From Pseudomonadota bacterium (GTDB lineage Bacteria > Myxococcota_A > Polyangia > Polyangiales > Polyangiaceae): a DNA stretch of 32,791 nucleotides. Positions 19,609 through 27,445 of the stretch are shown piece after piece. Position numbers and translations under genes: made by a program. The stretch lies in assembly GCA_023418705.1 (NCBI GenBank), contig JAEZYZ010000308.1:1-32791 (forward strand). Direction: 5' to 3'. A model generated the notes under the pieces. It was not told the origin of the DNA. It did no database searches and was given only the letters and a program-made list of their open reading frames with translations. Within the stretch, counting starts at the first letter, position 1; each line of letters begins with the position of its first letter.

Positions 19609-20076
19609 GTGGACCAGAACCTACTGCGATCGTACATGGCGACCGTCTATGAGCTGCCTTCGGAGGAGGGCGTGCTGCGCGTTTCCCTCGACGGTGAGCT
19701 CGTCAAAGACGTCGGTGACCTGCCGCCGTTGTTGCGCTCCACGTTCGCCATCCTCACGGCTTACAACCCGCGCTCGATGCTGTTGCCTCGGCGCGTGAAC
19801 GAGGGGCGGCATCAAGTGATGCGGGACTTGTTGATCCTCGGCTGCTACCGTGTGGAGCATTGCCTGGGGTACGACGAGGAGCCGGATGGTGTGTGGCGGG
19901 AGCCGGCTTGGGTCGCGCATGGAATCGGGCGCGAAGAGGCGATAGATTTCGGCAGGACGTTCCGCCAGAACACCATCGTCTACTGTGCCGACGCCCGGCC
20001 CGAGCTGATCGTGACGGATCCGACCTGCGACGAGGTCGGCAAGAGCTTCCAGGGCAATTGGCGGGTCCGCCAGTGA
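19609..20076 (+). CDS. DUF3293 domain protein
   Basis: It is a 155-residue cytoplasmic protein without signal peptide or membrane segment. The order FAILTAYNP, then LLPRRVNEGRHQVMRDLLILGCY, then EPAWVAHGIGREEAIDFGRTFRQNTIVYC matches the DUF3293 family as I remember it: a TAxNP motif, an N-R pair and a terminal FxQNxI segment. Function is unknown. The first codon is GTG at 19609; an ATG ten codons later (19636) is a less likely alternative. It stands 111 bases after the response regulator and is separated from hflK by a hairpin, so it is probably a separate unit. Confidence 0.75.
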   Translation: MDQNLLRSYMATVYELPSEEGVLRVSLDGELVKDVGDLPPLLRSTFAILTAYNPRSMLLPRRVNEGRHQVMRDLLILGCYRVEHCLGYDEEPDGVWREPAWVAHGIGREEAIDFGRTFRQNTIVYCADARPELIVTDPTCDEVGKSFQGNWRVRQ

Positions 20077-20094
20077 GCGGATCCGGTTTCGACA

Positions 20095-20122
20095 GGACGC
20101 GGGACCGTACGGGCTCGCGTCC
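20095..20122 (+). terminator. Nested hairpin between the DUF3293 gene and hflK
   Basis: GGACGCG (20095-20101) pairs with CGCGTCC (20116-20122), with a nested CCG-TA-CGG in the loop. CCAGCGTTTTC follows, giving a short T-run. It may end the DUF3293 transcript, or act as an attenuator in the hflKC leader because it lies 23 bases before the hflK start. Confidence 0.5.
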
Positions 20123-20145
20123 CCAGCGTTTTCGGAGTTTGTCGG

Positions 20146-21135
20146 ATGCGAAGTCAATACGATGACGAGGTGCGCCCGGACGTGGCGGACGTCGTCGGCC
20201 AGGTGACGCACGTCTTCAAGCAGAAGGGGCGGCGGCTTGGTCCGATTTTGTTCGGTTTGCTCGTGCTGGCGCTCTTGCTGACCGGCATCTACGTCGTGGA
20301 GCCGGGCGAACAGGGCGTCGTGCGCACGTTCGGCAGGGAGTCCGGCAAGACCGCTCCTGGGCTTCACTACCGCCTGCCGTTCGTGCAGCAGGTGGACGTC
20401 GTGAACATCGAGCAGATCCGGCGGCTCGAGGTGGGCTTTCGCGGTGACCAGCGCGTTCCCCACGAGGCGCTGATGCTGACCGGCGACGAGAACATCGTCG
20501 AAGCTCAGATGATCATTCAGTACCGCGTGGTCGATCCCAGCAAGTACCTGTTCGAGCTGAGGGACCCCGAAGAGTCGTTGCGGGCCACCGCCGAGGTTGC
20601 GCTGCGCAGCATGGTCGGTCGCACCAACATCGACGACGTGATCACCACCGGGCGGGAGCAGGTCCAAGCCGAGACCCGCGAGTGGCTCCAGAAGCTGATG
20701 GAGTCCTATCAGAGCGGGCTGTCCGTGACCGAGGTGAAGCTGCAGATGGTGGACGCGCCCGACGAGGTCAAGCAGGCGTTTCACGACGTGGTGCGGGCGC
20801 GCGAGGAGAAGGAGAAGCTCATCAACCAGGCGATGGGCTACAAGGCGGATCTCATCCCCCGCGCGCGCGGCGAGGCCCGCAAGATCGAGCGCGACGCCGA
20901 GGGCTACCGGGAGCAGCGCGTGCTTCGGGCCAAGGGTGACGCCGCCAAGTTCGAGGCTCAGCTCGCCGAGTACAAAAAGGCGGAGAACGTGACCCGGGAG
21001 CGTCTCTACCTGGAGACCATCGAGCGGATCCTCGGGCGCATCGAGAAGAAGACCTTCGTCGACGCGGACGTGGCCCAGGGGGCGCTGCCGCTCTTGCCGC
21101 TGGCGGGCGGTGCCGCCGCAGTACAGGGGAACTGA
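20146..21135 (+). CDS. hflK: FtsH-associated membrane protease modulator HflK
   Basis: It is a 329-residue band-7/SPFH membrane protein. HflK and HflC form a large cage around the FtsH protease in the inner membrane and control access of substrates. A single N-terminal membrane segment lies at about 31-50, followed by YVVEPGEQGVVRTFGRESGKTAPGLHYRLPF, typical of HflK. The SPFH domain and a long charged helix (about 205-290) follow, ending in a Gly/Ala-rich tail. GGAG sits 8-9 bases before the ATG. hflC follows after 3 bases. No ftsH gene is in the window. Confidence 0.93.
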   Translation: MRSQYDDEVRPDVADVVGQVTHVFKQKGRRLGPILFGLLVLALLLTGIYVVEPGEQGVVRTFGRESGKTAPGLHYRLPFVQQVDVVNIEQIRRLEVGFRGDQRVPHEALMLTGDENIVEAQMIIQYRVVDPSKYLFELRDPEESLRATAEVALRSMVGRTNIDDVITTGREQVQAETREWLQKLMESYQSGLSVTEVKLQMVDAPDEVKQAFHDVVRAREEKEKLINQAMGYKADLIPRARGEARKIERDAEGYREQRVLRAKGDAAKFEAQLAEYKKAENVTRERLYLETIERILGRIEKKTFVDADVAQGALPLLPLAGGAAAVQGN

Positions 21136-21138
21136 CCG

Positions 21139-21996
21139 ATGAAATCCGGCATCATCATTTTGATCGTCGCGCTCGTCGTCGCGGGCTTCTCGAGCTTCTT
21201 CATCGTCGACGAAACCGAGGTGGCCATCGTCACCGAGTTTGGCAGGTACAAGCGGACGGCGCGTGAGCCCGGTGCGTACTTCAAGATCCCGTTCGTCGAG
21301 GCGGTGCATCGCATGGAGTCCCGCATCATGGGCAGCGACACGGCTCCGGCCGAATACCTGACGCTCGACAAGAAGCGGCTAGTGGCGGATCCGGTCACCC
21401 GATGGCGCATCGTCGAGCCGCTGACGTTCTACAACCGCGTCCACGACCAAAGCGGGGCGAAAGCCCGGCTCGACGACATCGTGAACAGCGAGCTGCGGCG
21501 AGAGCTGGCTTCGCACAATTTTGGCGACATCGTCGGCAACGAACGCGAGCCGTTGATGATCAAGGTGGCCGAGCGGGTGCGTGAGAAGACGAAGGCCTTC
21601 GGCATTCAGGTGATCGACGTGCGCATCAAGCGCGCCGACCTGCCGCGCGAGGTTCAGGAGAGCGTGTACCAGCGCATGCGGGCCGAGCGTGATCGCGTGG
21701 CCAAGCAGTATCGGTCCGAGGGCGAAGAGGAAGCCGCCAAGATCCGCGCCGAGACGGACAAGGAGAAGACCATCCTGCTGGCCCAGGCGTACGAGAAAGC
21801 GCAGAAGGCTCGCGGTGAGGGCGACGCGGAGAGCACTCGGATCTATGCCGAGGCGCTCGGTAAGGACCCGGAGTTCTTCGCGTTCGTGCGGAGCCTGGAC
21901 ACGTATGAGAAGGCGATGGGTGAGAAGTCGTCGCTGGTCCTGTCCACGGGCTCGGACCTCTTCAAGTACCTGTCGGATCCGAAAAAGCGCCGCTGA
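21139..21996 (+). CDS. hflC: FtsH-associated membrane protease modulator HflC
   Basis: This 285-residue partner of HflK has one N-terminal membrane segment (about 4-22). FFIVDETEVAIVTEFGRYKR and GAYFKIPFVEAVHRMESRI follow, then RWRIVEPLTFYNRV, the typical HflC pattern. Residues IQVIDVRIKRADLPREVQESVYQRMRAERDRVAKQYRSEGEEEAAKIRAETDKEK match the long conserved helix, given here only as a description of its extent (about 155-210). It lies 3 bases after hflK and is clearly co-transcribed with it. Confidence 0.94.
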   Translation: MKSGIIILIVALVVAGFSSFFIVDETEVAIVTEFGRYKRTAREPGAYFKIPFVEAVHRMESRIMGSDTAPAEYLTLDKKRLVADPVTRWRIVEPLTFYNRVHDQSGAKARLDDIVNSELRRELASHNFGDIVGNEREPLMIKVAERVREKTKAFGIQVIDVRIKRADLPREVQESVYQRMRAERDRVAKQYRSEGEEEAAKIRAETDKEKTILLAQAYEKAQKARGEGDAESTRIYAEALGKDPEFFAFVRSLDTYEKAMGEKSSLVLSTGSDLFKYLSDPKKRR

Positions 21997-22041
21997 GCGT
22001 CCCTCGGGATCGTTCGGCGCGGCGCGGTCGCTCGTGCGGAG

Positions 22042-22050
22042 TGCTATGTT
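22042..22050 (+). promoter_or_regulatory. Extended -10 promoter of the PDZ-like gene, leaderless spacing
   Basis: TGCTATGTT is separated by 6 bases from the GTG at 22057, so transcription would start on the start codon. There is no Shine-Dalgarno sequence. It also separates this gene from hflKC. Confidence 0.55.
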
Positions 22051-22056
22051 GCCGCC

Positions 22057-22689
22057 GTGGGTTCGACGCGGCTCGTGGGTCTCGTTCTGGTCGTGCTGGT
22101 GCCCGCCCTGGGGTCTGCAGCTGCGGCTTCGGCGGCAGACACGCTGGGTCGCCAAGCGGGCGCCGCGCTGGAGCGAGCGGTGCGGCAGTCGGGGTTGTTC
22201 TGGACGTCCGTTCAGCCGCCGCCGGCGATCGAGCTCCTGCCCGAGGTAGAACCCGGCGCGACCGCCGACATCCGCCCACCCTCCAGCACGGCTCGTGCGC
22301 CAAGCAACGGCCGCGCCGCACGGCGCCCGCCGACCTCGCCCCGAGCGCCAACAGGGGTGCGCGTCGCGGCCGACCAGGTGCTGCGCCTCGCCCGCGCGGG
22401 GGCCAGGCCGAGCGCTGTGAAGGTGCCGGCGCGCGGCAAACGGCCCCCCGGGCTCGCGCTGCGCGGGGTTTCCGCGCTCGGCATCGGCGTTCAGGATGGG
22501 GACGTCCTGACGCACGTGGAGGGCCAGCCTGTCGCCTCGGTCGGGGCGGTGATCGGGCACATCGTCGCAGCACGCGGCGCCGGCGCGGCGGTCATCCACG
22601 GTCGGCTGTGGCGGGGCGATCGTGCCTTCGTGCTCGTCGTCGAGCAGCCGTATCTGAAGCCGGAGGGCCGGCGGCGCCGCGGCCCTTGA
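22057..22689 (+). CDS. Secreted or periplasmic PDZ-like domain protein
   Basis: It has 210 residues. A signal peptide is evident (hydrophobic core RLVGLVLVVLVPALGSA, cleavage near residue 27 after ASA or SAA). The middle (about 60-100) is Pro/Arg-rich and low-complexity. Residues about 130-200 resemble a PDZ domain: a GLALRGV carboxylate-loop-like start, GIGVQDGDVLTHVEGQPVAS, then a helix and the strand RAFVLVVEQPYL. PDZ domains of this type bind protein C-termini in secretion (GspC-like) or in proteases, but no protease domain is present. The GTG start is supported by the leaderless promoter. Its stop overlaps a TTGACA hexamer that may belong to the next gene. Confidence 0.65.
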   Translation: MGSTRLVGLVLVVLVPALGSAAAASAADTLGRQAGAALERAVRQSGLFWTSVQPPPAIELLPEVEPGATADIRPPSSTARAPSNGRAARRPPTSPRAPTGVRVAADQVLRLARAGARPSAVKVPARGKRPPGLALRGVSALGIGVQDGDVLTHVEGQPVASVGAVIGHIVAARGAGAAVIHGRLWRGDRAFVLVVEQPYLKPEGRRRRGP

Positions 22690-22715
22690 CAGGTGTTGCC
22701 GCCTGGCCCAGAAAT
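22686..22715 (+). promoter_or_regulatory. Candidate promoter of the repeat-peptide gene (perfect TTGACA)
   Basis: A consensus TTGACA (22686-22691) overlaps the TGA of the upstream gene. A weak A-rich -10 (CAGAAA or AGAAAT, 22709-22715) is 17-18 bases away. The first T is exactly 35 bases before the ATG at 22721. AAGGA abuts the ATG, too close for a normal ribosome binding site. Confidence 0.4.
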
Positions 22716-22720
22716 AAGGA

Positions 22721-22960
22721 ATGAAACCTCAGAACCTCGCTGCCAGTCTGTGTTGCGCCGCCGGTCTTCTGTTCGCCGGTGCGGCGTTCTCCAACTCCGC
22801 GCTCGAAGATGCAACGGTGCTGTGCGGCGGCGACAAAGAGGTGAAAAAGCCGAAGGACGGGGACAAGCACCCGAACCCCGCGTCGGCCGAGACGCTGTGC
22901 GGCGGCGACAAAGAGGTGAAGAAGCCGAAGGACGGGGACAAGCACCCCAACCCGGCTTGA
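22721..22960 (+). CDS. Small secreted protein made of two near-identical Cys/Lys-rich repeats
   Basis: It has 79 residues. The first ~25 form a signal peptide (MKPQNLAASLCCAAGLLFAG, then AAFS as likely cleavage area). The mature part is two copies of a 21-residue unit with core CGGDKEVKKPKDGDKH plus a Pro-Asn-Pro-Ala end, joined by Ser-Ala-Glu-Thr. The two DNA copies differ at four bases, all silent, which supports a translated and selected product. Each unit has one Cys, one His and many Lys and Asp residues, so a disulfide or metal binding is possible. I do not recognise the family. It lies between the PDZ-like gene and yggX and is followed by a strong hairpin. Confidence 0.75.
   Translation: MKPQNLAASLCCAAGLLFAGAAFSNSALEDATVLCGGDKEVKKPKDGDKHPNPASAETLCGGDKEVKKPKDGDKHPNPA
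22820..22957 (+). repeat. 75-bp-period tandem repeat within the small secreted protein gene
   Basis: Two 63-base copies (22820-22882 and 22895-22957) are separated by 12 bases. They differ only at four third-codon positions (AAA/AAG, CCG/CCC, CCC/CCG, GCG/GCT), none of which changes the protein. Confidence 0.9.
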
Positions 22961-22986
22961 TTCGCGGAGCGCTCCGCATCGATCAG

Positions 22987-23026
22987 CGCCCCGCTTCGGA
23001 GCTCGCCGCGAGCCTCGAGCGGGGCG
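22987..23026 (+). terminator. Terminator after the repeat-peptide gene
   Basis: CGCCCCGCT (22987-22995) pairs perfectly with AGCGGGGCG (23018-23026), with a nested GCTCG/CGAGC stem inside, followed by TTCTT. It lies about 27 bases after the stop codon and is one of the best terminator candidates in the window. Confidence 0.65.
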
Positions 23027-23094
23027 TTCTTGCGTGCGGCGCGCTCGCGCCGCGGACGAAAGCGCGAGGCCCCTTCGCATTGCTGAACGCTCGC

Positions 23095-23123
23095 TTGACG
23101 GGCCGCGCGTTCGCAGACAAAAG
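23095..23123 (+). promoter_or_regulatory. Candidate promoter of yggX
   Basis: TTGACG (23095-23100) begins exactly 35 bases before the yggX ATG, the same geometry as TTGACA before the repeat-peptide gene. The -10 region (CAAAAG near 23118) is weak and overlaps a possible ribosome binding site AAAAGG. Confidence 0.3.
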
Positions 23124-23129
23124 GTGCGC

Positions 23130-23402
<273 letters not shown>

Positions 23403-23425
23403 CGCACCGATCCGTTTGCCAGCGA

Positions 23426-23447
23426 GGGCCCCGAGGAATCGGGGCCC
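23426..23447 (+). terminator. Terminator after yggX
   Basis: GGGCCCCGA (23426-23434) pairs perfectly with TCGGGGCCC (23439-23447) over a GGAA tetraloop, 24 bases after the yggX stop. Only CATTTGG follows, so the T-tract is weak. The remaining 175 bases to the next gene show only its promoter. Confidence 0.6.
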
Positions 23448-23590
23448 CATTTGGTGAGAGCGGCAGGGCGTCCCCGGATCCCGGAGCGGCGCGAGTCGAG
23501 CAGCCGCCCGCCCCTTGCCAGCAACGACGCCTCGAGGGCCCTGGCGGGCGCGTCCGCGGAGATCCTGCGGGGAAGGCCGCGAGCCGTGCG

Positions 23591-23619
23591 GTGTCACGGC
23601 GCTGGCCCGTGGCTATGTT
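23591..23619 (+). promoter_or_regulatory. Promoter of the transporter-HEAT gene, leaderless spacing
   Basis: GTGTCA (23591-23596) and TATGTT (23614-23619) are 17 bases apart. The GTG at 23625 follows after 5 bases, so the transcript would be leaderless. Confidence 0.5.
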
Positions 23620-23624
23620 GAAGC

Positions 23625-26447
23625 GTGGTGATCGCGCGTTGGCTCGGCATTCGACCGGAAGATCGTCGGGATGCCGTGGTCGGCTTCGCCACGCTCCTCT
23701 TGGCGATGGCGGCCCACGCCATCCTCGAGACCGCCCGCGACGCGCTGTTTCTGGCGACGCTGAGTCCGGGCATGCTGCCGTGGGCCTACTTGGCGATGGC
23801 CGCCCTGGCGCTGGTGCTGGCGAAGCTCAATCGCGTGGCGCTGACCCGGTTTTCGCGGCGCCGGGTGTTGTCGTTCACGCTCCTGCTCGGGGCCATCGTG
23901 ACCGCCAGCTTCTGGTCGCTGAGCTCGCTGCAGGGGTCTCCCGAGACGCTGGTTGCCTTTTATGTCTGGACGGGAGTGCTGGCGACGGTCGTCGTCGTGC
24001 AGTTCTGGTTGTTGCTCGGGGACGTGCTGGACATCGCGCAGGCCAAGCGGATCTACGCCTGGATCGCGGCGGGCGGCCTGATCGGTGCGGCTCTGGGCGC
24101 GGGCCTGGCCAGCGGGCTGCTGTTGGTGTTCCACGCGCGCGCGTTGCCGGTGGTCGCGGCGCTCGTCTTGTTCGTGGCGGCCGGACTGCCGCTCTTCTTC
24201 TCCAAACGCCGGCCGAGCGAGCTTCGGGGGCGACGCTGGCAGCCTGCCGAATCCGCATCGGCGATCCGGGGGCTGGAGTCCAACCCCTATCTGCGAAGGT
24301 TGCTGCTGCTCGTGTTGGTGTCGACGCTGCTGGTGACCGGGGTCGACTACGTCTTCAAGGTGATGGTCCATGCAGAGGTGCCGGCGGGCGAGCTGGGCTC
24401 GTTCTTCGCGCGCTTCTACACCGTGCTGAACGGCCTGGCGCTGCTCGTGCAAGTGCTGCTGGCTCCGCGGCTCTTGAGGTTCGCTGGCATCAACCGGACG
24501 CTGCTGTTGATGCCGTGCCTGCTGGTGGGCGGAGCGTTGGCCCTGCTCACGTCCGTGAGCCTGGCGGCCGCCATGCTGCTCAAGGCCAGCGACGGCGTGC
24601 TGCGCCACTCGGTCAACCGCACCGCGATCGAGATCCTATATTTGCCGCTCGACCGCCGGATCCGCGAACGGTTCAAGGCGTTCGTCGAAGCGGTGGGCCA
24701 GCGCGGGGGGCAGGCGGTGGCGTCGCTGCTCATTCTGCTGGCCGTGATGCTGGACGTGGACCTGGTCTGGCTGGCAGGCGCGCTGGTGGTGCTGGGCGTG
24801 GTCTGGCTCGTCATCATCGCCGGTCTGCACCCGCACTATCTCGCGCTGTTTCGGGAACACCTGAAGCAGGGCACGATCGACACTCGGGCGGAAATCCCCG
24901 AGCTTGACCTACACACGCTCGAGGCGCTGCTGTCCGCTTTGAGCTCGGAGGATGACTTCGAGGTGATCGCGGCGCTGGATATGTTCGCGACCTACCAGCG
25001 CACGCGCCTGATCCCGGCGTTGATCCTCTACCACCCGTCCCGTTCGGTGGTTCTGCACGCCTTCGAGCTGTTCGCCGACTCGAAGCGCCAGGATCTGGCG
25101 CGCCTGGCCGCGCGTCTTTTGCGACACCCCGATCGCGACATCCGCGCTGCGGCGTTGCGCCTGTATTCGGCGAGCTCACCCAGTGAAAGCGTGCTGCAAA
25201 GCCGCCTGCAGGACGAAAGCCACGCCGTTCGCGCGACGGCGCTCGTCGGGCTCGTCGCCGGCGGCTTCTTGCCGGCCGCGGAAGCGGCGTCCAGGCTCTC
25301 CGCGTTGCTCGAGCGCGGGCCCCCGGAAGCGCTCGAAGCGCTCGCCTTGTCGTTCTGGCAGCTCCCCCAAGGTCGCTTCGCCTGGGTGGCTGAAGCACTG
25401 GTCACGCGACGCGATCCAGCCTTGTTGCCGCTCGTCGCTCGGTCCATGGCCACCAGCCCACACCTCGACCAGATCCCGATGTTGATCGAGATGCTGGCCG
25501 AGCGCGACGCTCGAGGTGAGGCTCGCAAGGCGCTGCGCAAGCTCGGCCTGCCCGCGCTCGACGCGCTCGAGCGGGCGCTCGATGATCTCGAGCTGTCGCG
25601 CCGGATCCGCCGGCACCTGCCGCGGACGATCAGCGCGTTCGGCGGGGAGCACGCCGCCGCCATCTTGACGCGCCGCCTGAGCAGCGAAGAGGACCCCGCC
25701 GTGGCCTACAAGATGTTGCGCGGGCTCGGTCGTTTGTGCGCCGGGGATCCGAGCTTGCCCATCGATCGTCCCGCGATCGTGAGCCTCGCCGAACACACGC
25801 TGCGCCAGGCCATCACGGCGCTCTCCTGGCGGCTGGCGGTCGAGGACATCCGCCGCTGGCGTCCGCGGACGAAGACGCCCGCCAGCGAGCTCTTGGTCCT
25901 GCTGCTGAGAGATCACGAAACCAAGGCGCTCGAACGGGTCTTCCGGCTGCTCCATGTGCTGGAGCCGACCGAGGAGTTTCGGATCATCTACGACGCGCTG
26001 CTCAGCACCGACCCCCGGATGCGCGCGTACGGCCGCGAGCTGCTTCAGAACGTCGCTCCCGATCCGCTCGGACAGGGCATCCTGGCGATGCTCGACGACG
26101 TTCCGGACGCGGAACGGCTGGCGCTCGCTGCGAGCTTCTACGACCCGCCGGGCAGAGCGGAGCTCAGCGAGCTGGCCCGCCGCTTGGAGGGTGCGCAAGA
26201 TCGTGAGCGCGAGGAGCTCGAGCTGGAGATGCTCTCGGTGTACTCCCAATGCCTGCAGGCCATGTTGACGGGGTCGGGGGAGGTGCTGCGCAAGATCGCC
26301 AGCTCTCACGTGGCGGAGCTCGGCCTCGGCAAGCTGCCGGAGCCGCTGGCGGCCGGCGCCGGGCGGCGCGAATCCAATCTGCGCGCCCTGTTCGAGCAGT
26401 CGCTCAGGATCCTCAACCGCCCGCCGGAGCTGCGCGGTGCACGATAA
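23625..26447 (+). CDS. Multi-pass membrane transporter-like protein with C-terminal HEAT repeats
   Basis: This 940-residue protein has an N-terminal half (about 15-410) with 10-12 membrane helices arranged like an MFS or ATP/ADP-carrier (TLC) protein. Clues are ETARDALFLATLSPGMLPWAY, a GGLIGAALGAGLASG helix and SVNRTAIEILYLPLDRRIRERFKAFVE, which resembles the TLC/Npt-type core. Residues about 430-790 are helical-pair repeats of HEAT type (DSKRQDLARLAARLLRHPD, DIRAAALRLYSA, ESHAVRATALVGL). I infer a nucleotide or metabolite transporter with a cytoplasmic regulatory solenoid; the substrate is unproven. The next gene overlaps by 11 bases and has cyclic-nucleotide-binding folds. In other bacteria similar parts are fused in one protein, so the two probably work together. 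The start is GTG 23625 (GTG 23628 is possible). Confidence 0.75.
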   Translation: MVIARWLGIRPEDRRDAVVGFATLLLAMAAHAILETARDALFLATLSPGMLPWAYLAMAALALVLAKLNRVALTRFSRRRVLSFTLLLGAIVTASFWSLSSLQGSPETLVAFYVWTGVLATVVVVQFWLLLGDVLDIAQAKRIYAWIAAGGLIGAALGAGLASGLLLVFHARALPVVAALVLFVAAGLPLFFSKRRPSELRGRRWQPAESASAIRGLESNPYLRRLLLLVLVSTLLVTGVDYVFKVMVHAEVPAGELGSFFARFYTVLNGLALLVQVLLAPRLLRFAGINRTLLLMPCLLVGGALALLTSVSLAAAMLLKASDGVLRHSVNRTAIEILYLPLDRRIRERFKAFVEAVGQRGGQAVASLLILLAVMLDVDLVWLAGALVVLGVVWLVIIAGLHPHYLALFREHLKQGTIDTRAEIPELDLHTLEALLSALSSEDDFEVIAALDMFATYQRTRLIPALILYHPSRSVVLHAFELFADSKRQDLARLAARLLRHPDRDIRAAALRLYSASSPSESVLQSRLQDESHAVRATALVGLVAGGFLPAAEAASRLSALLERGPPEALEALALSFWQLPQGRFAWVAEALVTRRDPALLPLVARSMATSPHLDQIPMLIEMLAERDARGEARKALRKLGLPALDALERALDDLELSRRIRRHLPRTISAFGGEHAAAILTRRLSSEEDPAVAYKMLRGLGRLCAGDPSLPIDRPAIVSLAEHTLRQAITALSWRLAVEDIRRWRPRTKTPASELLVLLLRDHETKALERVFRLLHVLEPTEEFRIIYDALLSTDPRMRAYGRELLQNVAPDPLGQGILAMLDDVPDAERLALAASFYDPPGRAELSELARRLEGAQDREREELELEMLSVYSQCLQAMLTGSGEVLRKIASSHVAELGLGKLPEPLAAGAGRRESNLRALFEQSLRILNRPPELRGAR

Positions 26448-27357
26448 CTCGGACGCCGTCGGCCAAGTGGGTCGTGTGCTGGCGCTGCGCACGTTCCCGG
26501 CGTTTCGCGACCTGAGCCCGGCGGAGCTCAGCGCGATCGCGGAGCACGCACGCCCCAAATTCTTCCGAAAAAACCAGCAAGTGTACCGGCCGGGGATCCC
26601 CGTGCGCGCCTTGCACTTCGTCTTGCGCGGACGGCTCGCGGTCAGCGAACGCGGCGGCGCGCGTGAAGTCGTTGGGCCCCGTCAGGTGCTCGGGGGCCTG
26701 GAAGCGTTGAGCCAGGAGTCGGCGGGGCAAAGCGTGGTCGCTGTCGAGGACACGCTGACGCTCCAGCTCGACAGCGAGAACCTCGAAGAGGTCTTCGAAG
26801 ACAACTTTCCGATCCTGGTCGCGATTTTGCGAGTGCTGGCGGCCGGTCAAATCGCCCTGCGCCGCAGGCTCGGGCCCCGCGCGGGTTTCCCCGAGCCCCA
26901 GGCCAGCCCCCCGAACGTATCCTCGGCGCTCGATTTGGTCGAGCGCATCATCTGCTTGCGACAGACCATGGACTTCGCCGGCACGCGCATCGAGGCCCTG
27001 GCCGACCTTGCCCAGGAGACGCGGCGGGTGGAGCTGGCCGCCGGGGCTCGGCTGTGGGAGGCGGGGGACAGCGCCGACTACGCGCTGGTGTTGATCCAGG
27101 GGCGGATCGACGCGGTCACCGGCGACGGGACCCAGCGCTTCACGCTGGGTCCTCCGGCGACCGTCGGCGGGATCGACTCGTTGGCGCGGGGGCCCCGATG
27201 GTATACGGCGACCGCGTCGAGTCCCGTTCTCGGGCTGCGGATCGACACTCAGGTCTTGTTGGACGTGATCGAGGACAACACCGATATCGCGACCGACATG
27301 CTACGGGTGTTCGCGCGCGACCTGCGGTCGCTCCAGCGGCAGCTTTCGCACGCCTGA
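26437..27357 (+). CDS. Protein with two degenerate cyclic-nucleotide-binding (cNMP) folds
   Basis: It has 306 residues. Two Crp-type beta-roll domains are visible at about 20-140 (LALRTFPAFRDLSPAELSAIAEHARP, KNQQVYRPGIPVRALHFVLRGRLAV) and 185-300 (ARLWEAGDSADYALVLIQGRIDAV). In both, the phosphate-binding cassette departs from the usual FGExAL-PRxA pattern: VLGGLEALS at 84-92 and VGGIDSLA at 243-250 followed by RGPRWYTATA. cAMP or cGMP binding is therefore doubtful. No DNA-binding domain follows, so it is not a Crp-like regulator. Its GTG start overlaps the end of the transporter-HEAT gene by 11 bases, so it is likely co-translated and a cytoplasmic partner of that protein. Confidence 0.8.
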   Translation: MHDNSDAVGQVGRVLALRTFPAFRDLSPAELSAIAEHARPKFFRKNQQVYRPGIPVRALHFVLRGRLAVSERGGAREVVGPRQVLGGLEALSQESAGQSVVAVEDTLTLQLDSENLEEVFEDNFPILVAILRVLAAGQIALRRRLGPRAGFPEPQASPPNVSSALDLVERIICLRQTMDFAGTRIEALADLAQETRRVELAAGARLWEAGDSADYALVLIQGRIDAVTGDGTQRFTLGPPATVGGIDSLARGPRWYTATASSPVLGLRIDTQVLLDVIEDNTDIATDMLRVFARDLRSLQRQLSHA

Positions 27358-27371
27358 GCGGCGCGGCCCCA

Positions 27372-27387
27372 TCGGGCGGGCGCCCGA
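27372..27387 (+). terminator. Short hairpin after the cNMP-fold gene
   Basis: TCGGGC (27372-27377) pairs with GCCCGA (27382-27387) around a tetraloop, 15 bases after the stop. There is no T-tract. It marks the end of the two-gene unit only tentatively. Confidence 0.35.
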
Positions 27388-27432
27388 CCCCTCCAGCCCG
27401 AATCCGTTCGAAGCGCGAGCGACGGGCGGGCA

Positions 27433-27438
27433 TACTGT
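27433..27438 (+). promoter_or_regulatory. -10-like element before the M20 peptidase gene
   Basis: TACTGT ends 7 bases before the ATG at 27446, the leaderless spacing seen elsewhere. There is no -35 box or Shine-Dalgarno sequence. Confidence 0.4.
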
Positions 27439-27445
27439 CGGGACC

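Noticed and set aside
19621..21309. 562-codon minus-strand frame opposite the DUF3293 gene, hflK and hflC
   Set aside because: It crosses three genes and two intergenic gaps and has no domain; it is a bias artefact.
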